Shown: positions 45,118-57,297, counted from the first letter of the stretch. The stretch is 64,000 nucleotides of DNA from Diogma glabrata (GCA_963693315.1 OY856188.1:246463666-246527665), one strand, 5' to 3'. Notes: generated by a model from the letters alone, not told the origin. A program made the numbers and translations.

Positions 45118-46600
45118 GATCCATCAACACGTATATTTGTCCGAAACACAAAGTACTATTTTAATACCGGTATACGGGATTTGCTGGATTTAACAAACGG
45201 AAATTGAAATTTCCATCCGGTGTATTCTCTCTGAAATATCGAATGTTAACTAGAAGACAAGACCGCAGAGAGTGGATACCGGATACCTTTCAAGGTAGTC
45301 CCTTAATAGGAAAATAAATAAATAAATGAATAAGGGATCCCGAATCAAACCCTCCTCTACTCCTCTACCCTCTTGTTTCTGAAGCTATTTTTACTACCAC
45401 CATTAATATTTTCTACTGGGCTAGATCATGGTATAACACATACCGCGGATAAAATCTGCCAGGTTACAGGCCCAATCAAAAAACTCAGTCACAAAAAGTA
45501 TATCCGGTTAAAGTGATTTAAATGTCAAAAACATTTAGCGATATGCTGCCGCAGGTATATAGATATAGAGGGGACTAGAACGATTTCATAGCTTATGAAA
45601 CATGAGATAGAGTGAAAACTGCGTTGGCAAACAATTTCCATTAAATCCTTAAGTTGAACCCTGGTCCATCACACAACGCAGGATGGCACTACTGCTTCTA
45701 AAAGTTTATAGCAGGTGAGAACTAGCGGTTATTCCAGCTTTATAAAACAGCTATAAACTCCGTGGAGAAGCCATGGCCAGGTGGGTTTCTGACAATGGTT
45801 GAAATAAATCATATCTACAGAAGACGAAAATTTTCATCGTCAATCTTAGGAACGTTCAGATCCAGAGGAAATCTTTGATATTATTCGTCTGAGCACAATT
45901 TGCAGACTGTCCATTGGAAGATAAGCAGAGTGGACGAGTCGATATGTACTTTAGACAAATTATCGTTGTTAATAACACCCAGCTTATCGTGCCATATCTA
46001 AAAGGATTTATTAGAGCTGCCGTATGGTAAACCTAACCATCTTTGGTAAGTTCCTGACCAAAGCCACTACCATGCAGATAAAACTCACTTGTATTGGTCT
46101 CTTCGTATTTGGCGTAAAATTGACTACCTAGGTCCACTTTCATCAAAACTTCTGACTACTGTGGTATTGAAAGTACAGACATTAGGCAAGATATTGTTAA
46201 AATGATGTGATGTCAATGCTGAACATGTCATCTGAGGAAAAATTTGAAGTGGTCTGCATTTAATTTGAACAGCAAAACTTTAGAGCGGTTGATCTGGTTG
46301 CTGTTTCACAGGCAGAGGTGGTTCAACCCTGGCTTAATCATTAGTCAAGTGACGGGGCATCCAAGCCTCTTAGTATCTGTGCAAGCGCAATCAGTCAATT
46401 TAAACTGAAAAACGAAGGTGATATGGCCGGTTTATGACAGGGGTGAAGCAGTAAGAAATTGAGGCCTGCAATTTTTGTCATCACGCTTCGGTTAGTGGTC
46501 AGCAATACTATTGCCTAATTCAAGCCTAGTCATGAACATCATACACTGCGACTAATCCAAAAAAAGAGAACGTGCTAGTATTGGTCTACGGAACGCTGTA
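45118..46600 (+). other. Degenerate retroelement-like debris
   Basis: GC content is higher than in the flanks and short peptide fragments recall retroelement gag (a K-C-Q-K-H...C-C knuckle-like piece near 45510-45560). Every frame is broken within about 40 codons. I cannot assign a family. Confidence 0.3.
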
Positions 46601-46639
46601 CAGGCCTATCAACTTTTCAACAAGGTCACAGATGTGTTG

Positions 46640-46800
46640 GAATTTTGTACCCATATATTGACGATACTCTATTGGATAGTCAATCAAAATCCGAAAATTT
46701 AACGCACCTTAAATTTCTATTCCAACGCCTTACATTTTTTGAAATTATTCTTAAACCTTCAAAGTGTATGTTCGGCGCAAATTTGTTAAACTTTCCCAGT
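46640..46800 (+). pseudogene. Ty3/gypsy-type RT fragment
   Basis: The piece PYIDDTLLDSQSKSENLTHL, continuing to LKPSKCMFG, is the catalytic (Y-I-D-D) and following block of a gypsy-type reverse transcriptase. It belongs to a lineage different from the provirus at 10468-20267 and lies on the opposite strand. Confidence 0.6.
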
Positions 46801-47157
46801 CATGACCTCTCTGAGGATTTAATTCGACTATCTTCAGAGAGAAACATGGCCACAAACATAAAGCTCTCAATTATTCTAGTCTACGGACAAGCTTAAAGGT
46901 CCTTGGAGAACTTGTAATGCATCCCACCTATGCATCATTGACAAATCTTTTTTCACTAGTAGATCGCTTAAGACAGTTGATCCGCAACGTCGTACCACGC
47001 ATGTGCGTAGTAAACGTAAAGCGGGGAAACGGCTTCAAACTCTCTTGTACGCAGCCGCAAACATTCTTTGGAACAAACACAATAAACATTGACGCTTTCT
47101 TGAAATTCAAGGAAGCGATCAACAACATTTATACCTGAAGGTATCACAAAGGCACGG

Positions 47158-47545
47158 ATGGAACTTGATGTAGAGAGGTCTATGGTAATGTTGATTGAAA
47201 CCGTGCATCTCTGTGTAGAAATGTCAACACTGTGCGGGACAAACCAAAATAACTATCCACATACAATAACTACCAGCCGTGGTACTTCTCAAAGGAATGT
47301 TCTTTTCACACTTCTGTGCAATTTGACAGCAGATAAATTACAAAGCTGAAGGTAGATTGTTTTAAAGTAACGGTCAAAAATTGACATGAACAAAAAAGTG
47401 TGGGTTAGAAAATAATTCTGCAAACATAGAACCTGGTACTCTCTCCTGAAAATACAAAAATCTTGATATCCGGTCCGTTACCCTGGAGAGAAGTTGTAGA
47501 AAAAAGAAAATATCATGGAACCGTGCTAGATAGGAAACAAAGGTG
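47158..47545 (+). pseudogene. LINE (jockey-like) RT fragment
   Basis: SRGTSQRNVLFTLLCNLTAD (about 47272-47340) fits the LINE 'GTPQGxVLSPLLWNL' block. Downstream, frames give a LVLSPENTKI block and a YHGTVLDRKQRW block, the usual 'KYLGVxLDxKLxW' position. It is broken in several places. Confidence 0.5.
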
Positions 47546-48797
47546 GCAACCATATCAAAGATAGTTCAAAAGTGACACTTTGGTGCCGCTTATATACGAA
47601 CTAGATAGCCAAACTAGATGAGCGCTGGGTTACATTGACATTGGGGGCTTCTATAGTGATCGTAATTGCTAGGCAAGGGACTGAATCTTAGTATTTAGTA
47701 ATCTAATTAAATATTTTTTTCAGGAAAGTTAGTTCTAGACTTGTCGCTTGCCTCTCTTAAACAACAGATTTATGTTAAACCTAACCAATAGCCGATGTTC
47801 AAACCCTAGCACCTACAAAATAGACGGCAAACCAAGCAGGATGACCTGCAGAACTCCAAAAAATTGATATCCATGGGTAGTATATTAGTTTATTAGGAGG
47901 AGTCATCATTAAATCGTCGGAGAGTACGCAAAACGACCATCTCCCCCAATGCCTTTTGCAGAAGCTGAAAAGATGAGGAGGAAAAGCAAACATTGTTTCT
48001 GCTACTTTGTACATGTCCAGCAGTGACCTATAAACGGCCAATTTATTTTTGAACGCGCGCATTAAAAATTCTGATCCAAGTGGCTTGTTGGCCTTGTGTA
48101 ATGATGACAGTCACAGCAACTAAACCTAGCCTAAAATCAGTTCCTGAATGTGGGGTCATAAATATCTCTAACAAAGACTTCTACATTTTTGGCGTGTTAA
48201 ACTCGGCGCTTTTAGGCTTCGTCTGAAGGTCAATACAAACAAACGCAGGATCTAGTAAAGAGAATAGATCAATAGTGATCTTATTTTAGTATTACTCCTG
48301 CCATCGTGATGTAAAAAGCGTAGCAAATTTCATAGTTTAATAAGGATTATGTTTTCTTTGTTGCAGCTATGTATTTTTGCTTGTTACTTCGGTCTGAAAG
48401 ACCTAAGTATTACATTCATGAGCTCAAAGTCAAGTTCTTACCAACACTGTTTTTGGCATTTCTCGACATTTTAGGACCAGCTGATTCTAAAAAAGCAAAA
48501 AAAAAATGTATGTCTGTCTCTCCGTCATTACCTACACTGCAGGGAAAACGGCTGGAGGGATTTCAAAAATTTTTTTTCTAAAAATAGGTATTCACAAGAT
48601 ACAGGTCCAAAAGGACGCTGTGTTCGATAACTATACCGGAAGTGTGTCAAAAATATCATTATGTGTTTCAAAAATATCAAATTTTCATATTTTTGGCTTA
48701 AAAAACGTTCATTTTAAGTGATTACGAGTAGGAACATTAAATTTGGAGAAATCTTGATGGTCGGGATTGGTATGTGAGATCAAAAACTAGATTATTG
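47546..48797. other. Stretch without recognised genes
   Basis: Probably further eroded LINE sequence up to about 48250. I see no motif I trust. Confidence 0.35.
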
Positions 48798-49020
48798 CAT
48801 TATAAGTTTGTCAAAAAAATGTTGTCAAGTGTGTCAAAAGAAAGATTTTTATTTATTTTTTTACCTAATTTTTTGGAAAAAAAATTAAATTAATTGTTTG
48901 TTTGAAATGAAGTTTTATTATTATTATTGAGAATTATGGCATTATAAGTTTGTCAAAACAATGTTGTCAAGTGTGTCAAAAGAAATGATTTTATTTATTT
49001 TTTTACCCATTTTTTGAATT
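48798..49020 (+). repeat. ~80 bp direct repeat, 141 bp period
   Basis: GCATTATAAGTTTGTCAAAA through GTTGTCAAGTGTGTCAAAAG recurs at 48798 and 48939 with few differences. Confidence 0.8.
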
Positions 49021-50230
49021 TTGAAAAAGTTTGATTTTATTTAATTTAACAATTGTTTTGGAATTTTGATTATAATTTTCCGGCAACGTATTGATGTTTC
49101 GTGTTAGTTTTGTAATAAATTTCTAAACAGAGATACTTGTACTTTAACAAAGAGTTATGTTTGATATACATCGCTGCTCAAAACTAAAAACCATATCCTC
49201 ATAAAAGTTTTTTGCCGAAAACTATATCAAAATCCTTTACCCAGACCGAAGTCTTGATATCTCAGAGCTGTGAGATTTCAGCCCCTCCATATTTTTTCCC
49301 AGTTTAAATACAATGCAAAAAACGCGGCAGCTAAAATAAGCTTCTAAGCCTCACTATAGGGATGACATGTGTCTATGTAAAAGCTCTCGGAGGTCGGGAA
49401 TTTTTACGATTGTGAAATTTGTGACCGGGTTTTGGCTCATAAATGTTCATTGCTAGCATTTAGGTTCTGTATGAGCACAAAATCATAGCGGGGATAAAGT
49501 GGTTTAAATTAGCTAATGCAATCCTGGTGAGAAAAGTTTTCTTTTGATGTCATGTCAATTGAACAGAATTCTCTAATCTATTCTCTCTAAATATTGTATT
49601 CGATAGAATGTAGGGTCTTGCAATTCTATAGACCGAGAGTCTGGTGTGAATGACGCTTCTTACAATGATTTCAAGTTTCAGTATTTTTAAAAGAACACCG
49701 TTATAGAAAAAAGCTACATATACACTGGGACTGGACCTGCATGCAACCTCATTTATTCCATTAAGTTAGGTTGAGGGTAAAACGACTAACCAAACATCCA
49801 GTTTCCATCGCCAATCTTATTTTTCGTGGTGCTAACAAACAAGTTTTAGGTAACAAATGAGTTTTATTACATGGTCAAAGCTCAAATGGTAACTTATTTC
49901 ACAAAACATATCACACATACTATTGTGAGAGAAACATATTCAAACGATGTAATATTTCGTTTAACTTTGTATGAAAACGTAGATATATTATGTGATATGT
50001 TTAGAAGAGTGATTCAAAGTTGATATCGATAATATTTCAAAATAAATTTGGATATTTTAAAAAATAAACAATCACGAAAATATTTCTTTTACTTAAAACC
50101 AGCTAATTATTTACCGTCTAAGATGTTCTACCAAGAGTATCATCTTATCAAAACATTGTTATAAAAATATTTAAACGAGTATTTCTTACCTTTTAATTAA
50201 TCTCAACAATCGGTTATTGTTATATCGACA
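49021..50230. other. Upstream region of the protease gene
   Basis: No repeat or second gene recognised. Any distal promoter elements of the downstream gene cannot be identified by eye. Confidence 0.4.
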
Positions 50231-50233
50231 TAC

Positions 50234-50239
50234 TCAGTT
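50234..50239 (+). promoter_or_regulatory. Candidate arthropod initiator (TCAGTT)
   Basis: TCAGTT matches the arthropod Inr consensus TCAGTY and lies 58 bp upstream of the protease ATG. No well-placed TATA box is present. The match is short, so it is only a candidate start site. Confidence 0.3.
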
Positions 50240-50291
50240 TATTTTTAAAACTCAAGGTGATAACGACAAAAATCAATAAAAGTAAAATATT

Positions 50292-52193
50292 ATGATTTGT
50301 GAATTAAGATTATTGTTTATTTTAATTTTGCTGGAGAATGTAGTGACACAAGAGGCAGTGTACGAAGATATTGGAGACCTATGCTATTGGGACCCAAACG
50401 AAAGTATCCAATCTCGACCACTTACACGATGTGAAGAATTACGTAATGTCAAAGTAGAAAAACGTGAGTTTCTTGATTTCATTTATTGGTGTGTTGCTGT
50501 AAATAATATTTATGGAAAATATACAACATTAACAGTAGAGCTTAATCCACCAACTGAAGTAAGAAGCATGTTTTAATCCAAAATTTGTAATAATGTATTT
50601 ATTGTTCTAGATATTTGGTACAGAAAAAACGGTTGAAAATTTCCTAAGAAGTTTAACTTATGAAATGACTCTTGTAAACTATGTAAGTATAAAAATTAAT
50701 CGTTTTTTAATTTAATTATTTTTAGGGTTCATTTTTTCTTGTCACAGAAATACAACATCGAAAAAGAACTTGGAAATTCATTCAAAAACACGTATCACAT
50801 TCCGATAGGACGTTACACCGCATACTTTAAGCTACCTGGAGGAAACTTTCCTATAAATCGTATCATTTCTCTAAAAATTGATGGTGTTGAATCATGTAAT
50901 CCATTACGAGTGAACGAATCTGATCCCGTATTTCCAAATCAACAAAATTTAAACCAGCTTCGATACTATAAAAAATGTATTGAATATAATACAAAGAGAT
51001 CTGAACCAGAACCAAATTTTTGTGAAAATCTTGAAGAGGTCAATGTACGACAGTTGTTGTTGAACAATTATATTCCATTTTGGTGTGTCAATATTGATAA
51101 AAATCTGATAGCTTCTAAATTCGGAAAAAAAAAATTTGAGCTTTCGATTGAGATGCAAGGATTTAATAATCATCTTACTTATTTGGATACAGCAAATTTT
51201 GTTACATATGATGATGGGCGGAAGTTTAAATTTAATGTTCAAGATAAAATTATAGTTGCGATAGAACCCAAAAATCCGGATATCACAATAACCAATATAA
51301 CATCGATTCAGGTAGATGGTGTTGAATCGTGTGGATTAGTTTTACATCAATCCGATTGTGGTGAGGTTAAAATCAAACATCGTCCGTTCATAGCTTTAGG
51401 CTTCCCTACTTATCCAGGTGAATATCCATGGCATACAGCAATATACTTTATAGGAGATTTAGAACCAAAAAAATACATATGTGGTGGATCAATTATTGGT
51501 GTTAATGCAATTTTAACAGCAGCTCATTGCGTGTCAAATGAACGTGGTCACGCACAGCCCAACTCATTAACAGCTGTAGTAGGAAAACATGATTTGAGAA
51601 TTAGATCATTTAGTTCCCGTGAATATTCTGTTTTAAAAGTTCTTGTTCATGAACAGTTTGAATTGAGTTATTTAGAGCATGATATTGCAATATTGAAATT
51701 AAAAGAATATATTCAGTTTAATAACTTTGTTCAACCAATATGTTTAACATCAAATGGTCAACCGTTTGAAAATAAAATTGGAGTGGTACCTGGATGGGGT
51801 AGAAATGAAGCAAATGAACAACAAAATATTTTATCCCAAGCATCGTTGCCAATTATTAGTAACGATGAATGCAGACGCAGTAATAGAAATTTTTTTCATC
51901 AATTTTTGAGCGATGGAAAATTTTGCGCTGGATATAGAAATGGTAGAGAAAAAATTATAAATTTGAATAACCGTTATATTTTTGTAATTCTTTGTTTCTT
52001 ACAAATAGGGTCAAGTGTCTGCACTGGTGACAGCGGTGGCGGATTAGTTTTTAAATTTCCCAACCGTTGGTATTTGAGAGGAATAGTTTCACTAGGTGTT
52101 TCTGATCAAGGATTTTGTGATATAACTGAGTTTGTTTTGTTTACGGATATAGTGAGGTATAATAATTGGATTCGTTCAAAACTTGAAGTTTGA
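50292..52193 (+). CDS. Secreted GD-type serine protease, four exons
   Basis: Exons 50292-50558, 50611-50682, 50748-51942 and 52009-52193, all with GT...AG introns, join to 572 residues. A hydrophobic signal peptide (residues 1-20) precedes two cysteine-containing repeats, each ending in an (I/V)DGVESC block, typical of the gastrulation-defective N-terminal domain. A chymotrypsin-fold protease follows, with His373 (AAHC), Asp425 (HDIAIL) and Ser520 (GDSGGG). The residue at chymotrypsin position 189 is Ser514, so trypsin-like cleavage after Arg/Lys is not expected. No canonical IVGG activation site is seen; HRPFIALG is at that place. In Drosophila, GD cleaves Snake in the dorsoventral cascade, but insects have many GD-like paralogs, so orthology is not claimed. 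It is the only intact host gene in the window. Confidence 0.9.
51943..52008 (+). other. 66 bp intron 3 of protease gene, in frame and stop-free
   Basis: GTAGAG...TTACAAATAG separates AAT-G from GG-TCA. Its length is divisible by three and it has no stop, so the unspliced frame stays open. Splicing restores the family-typical spacing of the cysteine block before GDSGGG. The donor GTAGAG is weaker than the GTAAGA and GTAAGT of introns 1 and 2. Confidence 0.8.
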
Positions 52194-52274
52194 AAAAAAT
52201 CGTTGTTTTTAATTAAGAACCGATTTCATATTTTGTATCAAAAAATTATATTTAGTTCTGGTTTTAATAATTAA

Positions 52275-52280
52275 AATAAA
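52275..52280 (+). terminator. Polyadenylation signal AATAAA of protease gene
   Basis: AATAAA lies 82 bp after the stop codon. A further AATAAA-like run follows near 52299. Confidence 0.5.
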
Positions 52281-52309
52281 GTAGCAATTTTAATAAAAAT
52301 AAATTTGGT

Positions 52310-52930
52310 AGTAAATATTATTTCTTGTACCACAAATTGAATCCAAAGCTGTAATTCTCAACAAAAAACAAGGAGTTACTAACCAGCACCGAATGTTTAT
52401 CTTCGTTATTATCAATATATCTTTACCTCATTTTAAATTCTACAAAAACATGTCTGCCCTCATCTGATGATCTTGACATCTTAAGAAGAAGTACGTCTAT
52501 GATATACTATGATTTTGAGCGTGGTATCTAATATCCTTCAAAAATATTTTCAGATATACACAACAGCACATTGTCATGGAAAATCAAAATTCATCATCCC
52601 AAGCAATAAGTCCAAACAACATGAAAAATTCACAAAAAGAAGTGATATAAAAGACTTGTATCTAGACGTGTTGCAGTACAAAATTCGGAAAATATGAACT
52701 TTGCTAGCATGCAGACTATAAGTACAGTATCCTAAAATTAAGAAAATATCGTAGGTAAAAGAAATTAAGTTCTTTCAGGAAGGGCTAATAAGGAACTAAA
52801 GTGTCGACCGTAGATTAAAAATGGAAAGCAACAGATGCTAAGCAACGTGAGAAACAGAAAAGCACATTGAATTTAACAAATTAAGATTCACAAGTTATCG
52901 TATCATTTTTTCGGCGTAAAAACCTCTTAC
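52310..52930. other. Stretch without recognised features
   Basis: GC content increases slightly from 52450. It may already be eroded LINE sequence. Confidence 0.35.
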
Positions 52931-54850
52931 TTATAGCAGGCAAATTGTGTTGGCTATTAAACGAGGTAGCACAGCGACCATCAGCCAAGGAAGACTGATA
53001 CTTGAAGCATATGCAACACTGAATTTAGTTTTGCTGGATTCCAGAAAATCTCCCACCTTTCGTAGAGGCATTGCTAGTGCCGTAATTAAACTTAAGTTCG
53101 TGAGTGGCAATCTTGGTAGAGAAAAAACAAACTGAACTGTCAGTGAACGTTACACCAATAGTGATTATCAAACGATACCGTTCGATATAAAAAAAGATGC
53201 AATCATTCAAAAAAGATATACAAATACACGGGTTATTGGGCGGAATGTGAAACCATATTCACTTTTAAGCTCAAGTATGTACATGGAATAGGCTAAGTGT
53301 CATATTAACAGCGTGGTCTAAGCTTACGAAGCTATGGCCAGAAGACTACTCAATGACAGGCGGTAATCAGGTTACTAAATTGCAAACCAGAAGAACAAAC
53401 CAAAGACGTAATAAAACAGACACGCACACTCTGAAGGAAAAGTAAAAGAAGACATGCAGGAATCTAAAACATTCAATAAAATTCAGTAATCGTCGTTGTT
53501 ATAAGGAGTTTCGTATGGAATGTTGCGGTGTTTCGTACAGAATTGTTTTTAAAAAACTAGCTAAAGAGAAAGAAGTACTTGATGCAGTACGTATAGTGGG
53601 AAGGTAATATTGCAATATTGCAAGCGTTGTTTTAAAACAGTAATCTGAATTCACATATAAAAATCGTAACTATAAGGTTTAAAACATCTGATTAAAAAAA
53701 GGACTTTTTCCTGAAAGATGGAAGCAGCTGCGTTTATTATTATTATCTAAGGGAAAAGGATCAGCAATGGAACCATCATCATACTATACCCAATTTGTTT
53801 CCAAGATACGGTTGAAAGATATTTAAACATACAATATTAAAAAAACTGGTACAAGTCATAGAAACACATAGAAACCTGGCAAAATATTAATACGGATTCC
53901 GTAAAACAATTCAACGATAGGTGCAATGCAATAGACTCAGTGAGAAAACAATTGCAGGAAAACAATGGGCAGATCTAATAAGTACTGCACCAACTGCGCC
54001 CAATAACCTCTAATAGTAGAAAAACTTCGCAACATTGGAGCACCTGGCTAATGCTGCAATGGAATTCCAGCCTATTACTGATGTAAAAAAGTATTAAAAT
54101 ATGGAACAGTCGACACTGCAAAAGAATATAAAGTAACAGGTAGACTACCGCAATTGTCAGCAATTGCAACCGATATTGTAGAACTTTATGTACGATGATG
54201 ATTCCAGACTAAAACACAGAAAAACTCAAATATAATCGGATTTGCAGACGAGATTATGGGTTGTTGTTGTAAAAATATTCCTTTAGGAGGTAAAGTGTAA
54301 GTGTGGCACAGTCATTGTTCTCATCAGATAGCTTCCTATAACAGAGCTCAAATTAATTAACCATAAGACTGAGTCAGTTCTTCAAACCAATAGGGAAAAG
54401 CGTGAAATGGTTATTCTCAACATCGGCAAACAGAAGATTATTACCTAGCCAAGAATTAAATAGCAGTATTTAATTATCGACGTTAAATTGTCTTTCAAGG
54501 AACACTTCGAGAAAGTGGTGGCAAATGCAGTTCAAGTTAATACACTCTTTTCACATATCCTACCAAACTTTGAGAGAGCAAGACAAAGAGACTGCTAGCC
54601 AATGAAGTAACTTCTGTCATATTTTATGCAGTTCCTATTTGGGCTCATTCCATAGAAATTGAGTTATACGGAAGGTGTGATCAGTCTACCGACTAGGTCC
54701 ACTGAGAGTAATCTGTCCTTTTTACACAATATCAAACAGAGCCGTACAAGTAGTAGCAGGTGTGAATCGATATCGGCAAAGGATGTAACGAGTGGCTGAT
54801 AAGGAGTCAGGCTTACCATAAGCAATCGTGACGTTTTTAGGATACTCGCT
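52930..54850 (+). mobile_element. Second R1-type LINE remnant
   Basis: 52947-53135 gives FRRGIASAVIKLKFVSGN, and downstream a YTNSDYQTI piece, the end of an R1-type endonuclease (variant SDH block). Around 53715-53790 ERWKQLRLLLLSKGKGSAMEPSSYY matches, with changes, the RT block seen at 29035-29105 in the first remnant. Near 54237-54260 GFADEIMG corresponds to the catalytic box, and near 54485-54570 the thumb region follows. Stops interrupt every 20-60 codons. It is more decayed than the copy at 26266-30720. Confidence 0.65.
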
Positions 54851-55080
54851 TTTAGTTTATTCCAATTAGTTTCAGTAAGTGGATTCGGTAATTTTATCCT
54901 CGGACAAAAACCATCACGGCCTCTACATCAAATATGATTATAAAATTTTAATAAGAGAAAATTAACTCTTTCGGATCAAACCTTTCACACTTAATAAATC
55001 TAACCACTCATGTTAATGACTAAGATATTACAACTAAGTGTGGCGTGGCATGTTGCACCAGATATGGATGATGTTGTAAA
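54851..55080. other. Spacer, no features
   Basis: Likely the LINE 3' end; nothing specific is visible. Confidence 0.3.
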
Positions 55081-56036
55081 AAATAAGTGTTTGTAATAGA
55101 ATTTCCTCCTTGGCTATGATTGTCACCAAAATAAATAGGCGATTGTTGAAAAATGCCATAAAAAATCATTGCACCAAAATAACAGGGGATTGTTGAATAA
55201 TTAAGAAAATAATTAAGATTGTTAGCATTAAGAAAATTGCTGCACCAATTTTAAATGATCTTATACTATTGATGTACTATTGTACCATGTCGACGATGGT
55301 GGTTACGATATTTTTGCCTTTCTCTTTTGAAAGAAAGATTAAAAAAGTTAAAAACTGTTTGTTCTTAAAATAAATTAGTTTAGTTAGTGAATATATTAAT
55401 TTCTTTGTTTATTTATTAATGAGGATTTTATAACAAAACATTTGGGTTTATTTTTTTCTCAATTTATTATATTCTAATTTTATAACGTTAATAAATTTTT
55501 AGCTCATTCGATTATAGCATAGAGTCCATAAAATAGTTGAATATATATTTGTTTCGCTGCCTCCTTTAGTATCAAACAAATGTTATATATGAAATTCTAA
55601 ATTGCCAGTCATATAAAAAAATTTTAGTTTTTTAATTTAAAATTAAATCAACATAATTTTTTTTTGATTAGAATATTAATTTATCAAACAAACATTCACA
55701 AATGAATGTCTCATTCCAATCTACTGCCGTGAGTTAAGCATTTGCACATACTTATATTCGGGAAATAAAATGAAAGCAAAACGAAATATCATAATCTTAC
55801 TAATTTAATTAATCAAAATAACGGACAACCATCAGTTTTAACAAATTCTTCATCAACCAGTATAAAGCAAAGAAATTGTGAAAACTATAGAAGTTGCGGG
55901 GATTCTGTTACAAACAACAGTTATTTTAATTTAAATTATTTACAAGAGCAGCTGCCACAACAATAGAATCAGCATTATATAATTTAACTCCCGCATGGAG
56001 GGATCAGTTTTTATTGTTTTGAAAATTTTTTTACTT

Positions 56037-56094
56037 TTGATCTACGGGTGTGACAAACCCGCGTACTCCAGTCCCTGCTATTGACATACGAGTT
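56037..56094 (+). repeat. Dispersed ~58 bp repeat, copy 2
   Basis: Matches 3797-3855 (GTGTGACAA, CGCGTACT, AGTCCCTG and CATACGAG in the same order). Confidence 0.7.
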
Positions 56095-56654
56095 AAGGTG
56101 AGATATCACATACCACTGACATTAGCAGTGAGATATCACTAGTCAAGGTGACATCTTAGGGGTGGTGGCGGATGAACTGTATTCAGTCAACGGTAGCACC
56201 CTCAATCTTAGCTGTGAAATAATCCTTGATGATGAGACGCTTATGCTTCCTTGAAGAAACGAGCCTTCATATAACTATGTGTGGGTTTTAATCTTCAAGA
56301 AAGACGGAGCGTCACAGGATCAAGGTATATGCAACCGGCTGGATTATTGGCAGCTACAGTCTTGATTTGTTTCAGCAAATTTTTGTAAAAATTTGCTATT
56401 TACTTTTTAATTTACTTCTATTTTCACTATTCTATCATAAAATATTGGCCTATGTCATATTTTGTCAGTGATAGGATTTTTTGTTTAGTTATCCATTCTA
56501 TAACCAAAAATATAAATAAACAAAAAAAGAAACGTTTACGTCCATCAACATCTTTGAACGTATGTTGTTGTGGGACCGTGGTCTCAAAAGGTTTTTATGT
56601 GTTATTGTGACACATATTGTAATTCCTACTACACAACATATTTTATTTAAAAAA

Positions 56655-56880
56655 AAAAATCAACAATCTCCTAATTTTGGTGCAACTATTTGTATATTTA
56701 TAAAATTATTCAACAATCACCTGTATATTTTTGGTGCACCGATTTTTAATTTGTATAATTATTCAACAATCACATGTTTATATTTTATGCAATCGTTTTT
56801 GAATTATTCATCAATCGCTTGTTTAATTTTGTGTAACAATTATTGCAATTATTAGTCAAAAATCACCTGTTGGTGCAAAT
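56655..56880 (+). repeat. ~55 bp tandem motif array
   Basis: Four or five units with ATTATTCAACAATCACCTGT and TTTTGGTGCAA. It creates an open frame at 56562-56855 that is not a gene. Confidence 0.75.
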
Positions 56881-56920
56881 ACATTTGTATTTATATAAAT
56901 AATAATTTTTGTTGACAACA

Positions 56921-57081
56921 GGGTGGTTATTTTGTAGTGTTATCTCACTAGATGGGATAAATAGTGAGATAAAAAAATTATGTTTAAATGATTTCTTTTA
57001 TCTAATATAATCGATCAAAGACAAATATTTTATCTCACTTTTCATCTCACCTAGTGAGATAACACTACAAAATAACCACCC
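56921..57081. mobile_element. 161 bp MITE with perfect 31 bp TIRs
   Basis: GGGTGGTTATTTTGTAGTGT plus TATCTCACTAG (56921-56951) is exactly inverted at 57051-57081. Imperfect pairing continues inward through AGTGAGATAAAA, so nearly the whole element folds back. Perfect TIRs suggest fairly recent mobility. Flanks ACAACA and AGATTA do not show an obvious target duplication. Confidence 0.88.
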
Positions 57082-57084
57082 AGA

Positions 57085-57297
57085 TTACTTATGACAATCC
57101 CGAGAGACAACAAGCCGCTCGTTGCATAATTGGCAAGGAATTGGAATGGGGTTAGCAAACTCTGCACAAAGATTATAAAATAAATGAGCTGCTTGTACAG
57201 ATGTAATAAAACGCATGAACCGATTTGGCGGCTCAAAATCCTGCCTGTGAATTGATAACTGCTTGTAGGTGGCAGTTTGATAAAACAGGACCCTCAC
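57085..57297 (-). other. Unidentified 70-codon open frame next to MITE
   Basis: The translated sequence contains FEPPNRFMRF and a CQLCNERL pair of cysteines. GC content is higher than the surroundings, which suggests former coding DNA, possibly from the minus-strand retroelement cut by the foldback repeat. I do not recognise the family. Confidence 0.25.

Larger units (their letters stand above)
55081..56900. mobile_element. Possible element bounded by inverted motif arrays
   Basis: The word ATTATTCAACAATC-CCTG followed by TTTTGGTGCAA repeats about four or five times at 56655-56880 on the + strand. Two or three copies lie in the opposite orientation at about 55120-55250. Opposed subterminal arrays suggest a ~1.8 kb DNA element. 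Exact ends and a target duplication were not found. No transposase frame is visible between them, but the dispersed 58 bp repeat (56037-56094) lies inside. Confidence 0.45.
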
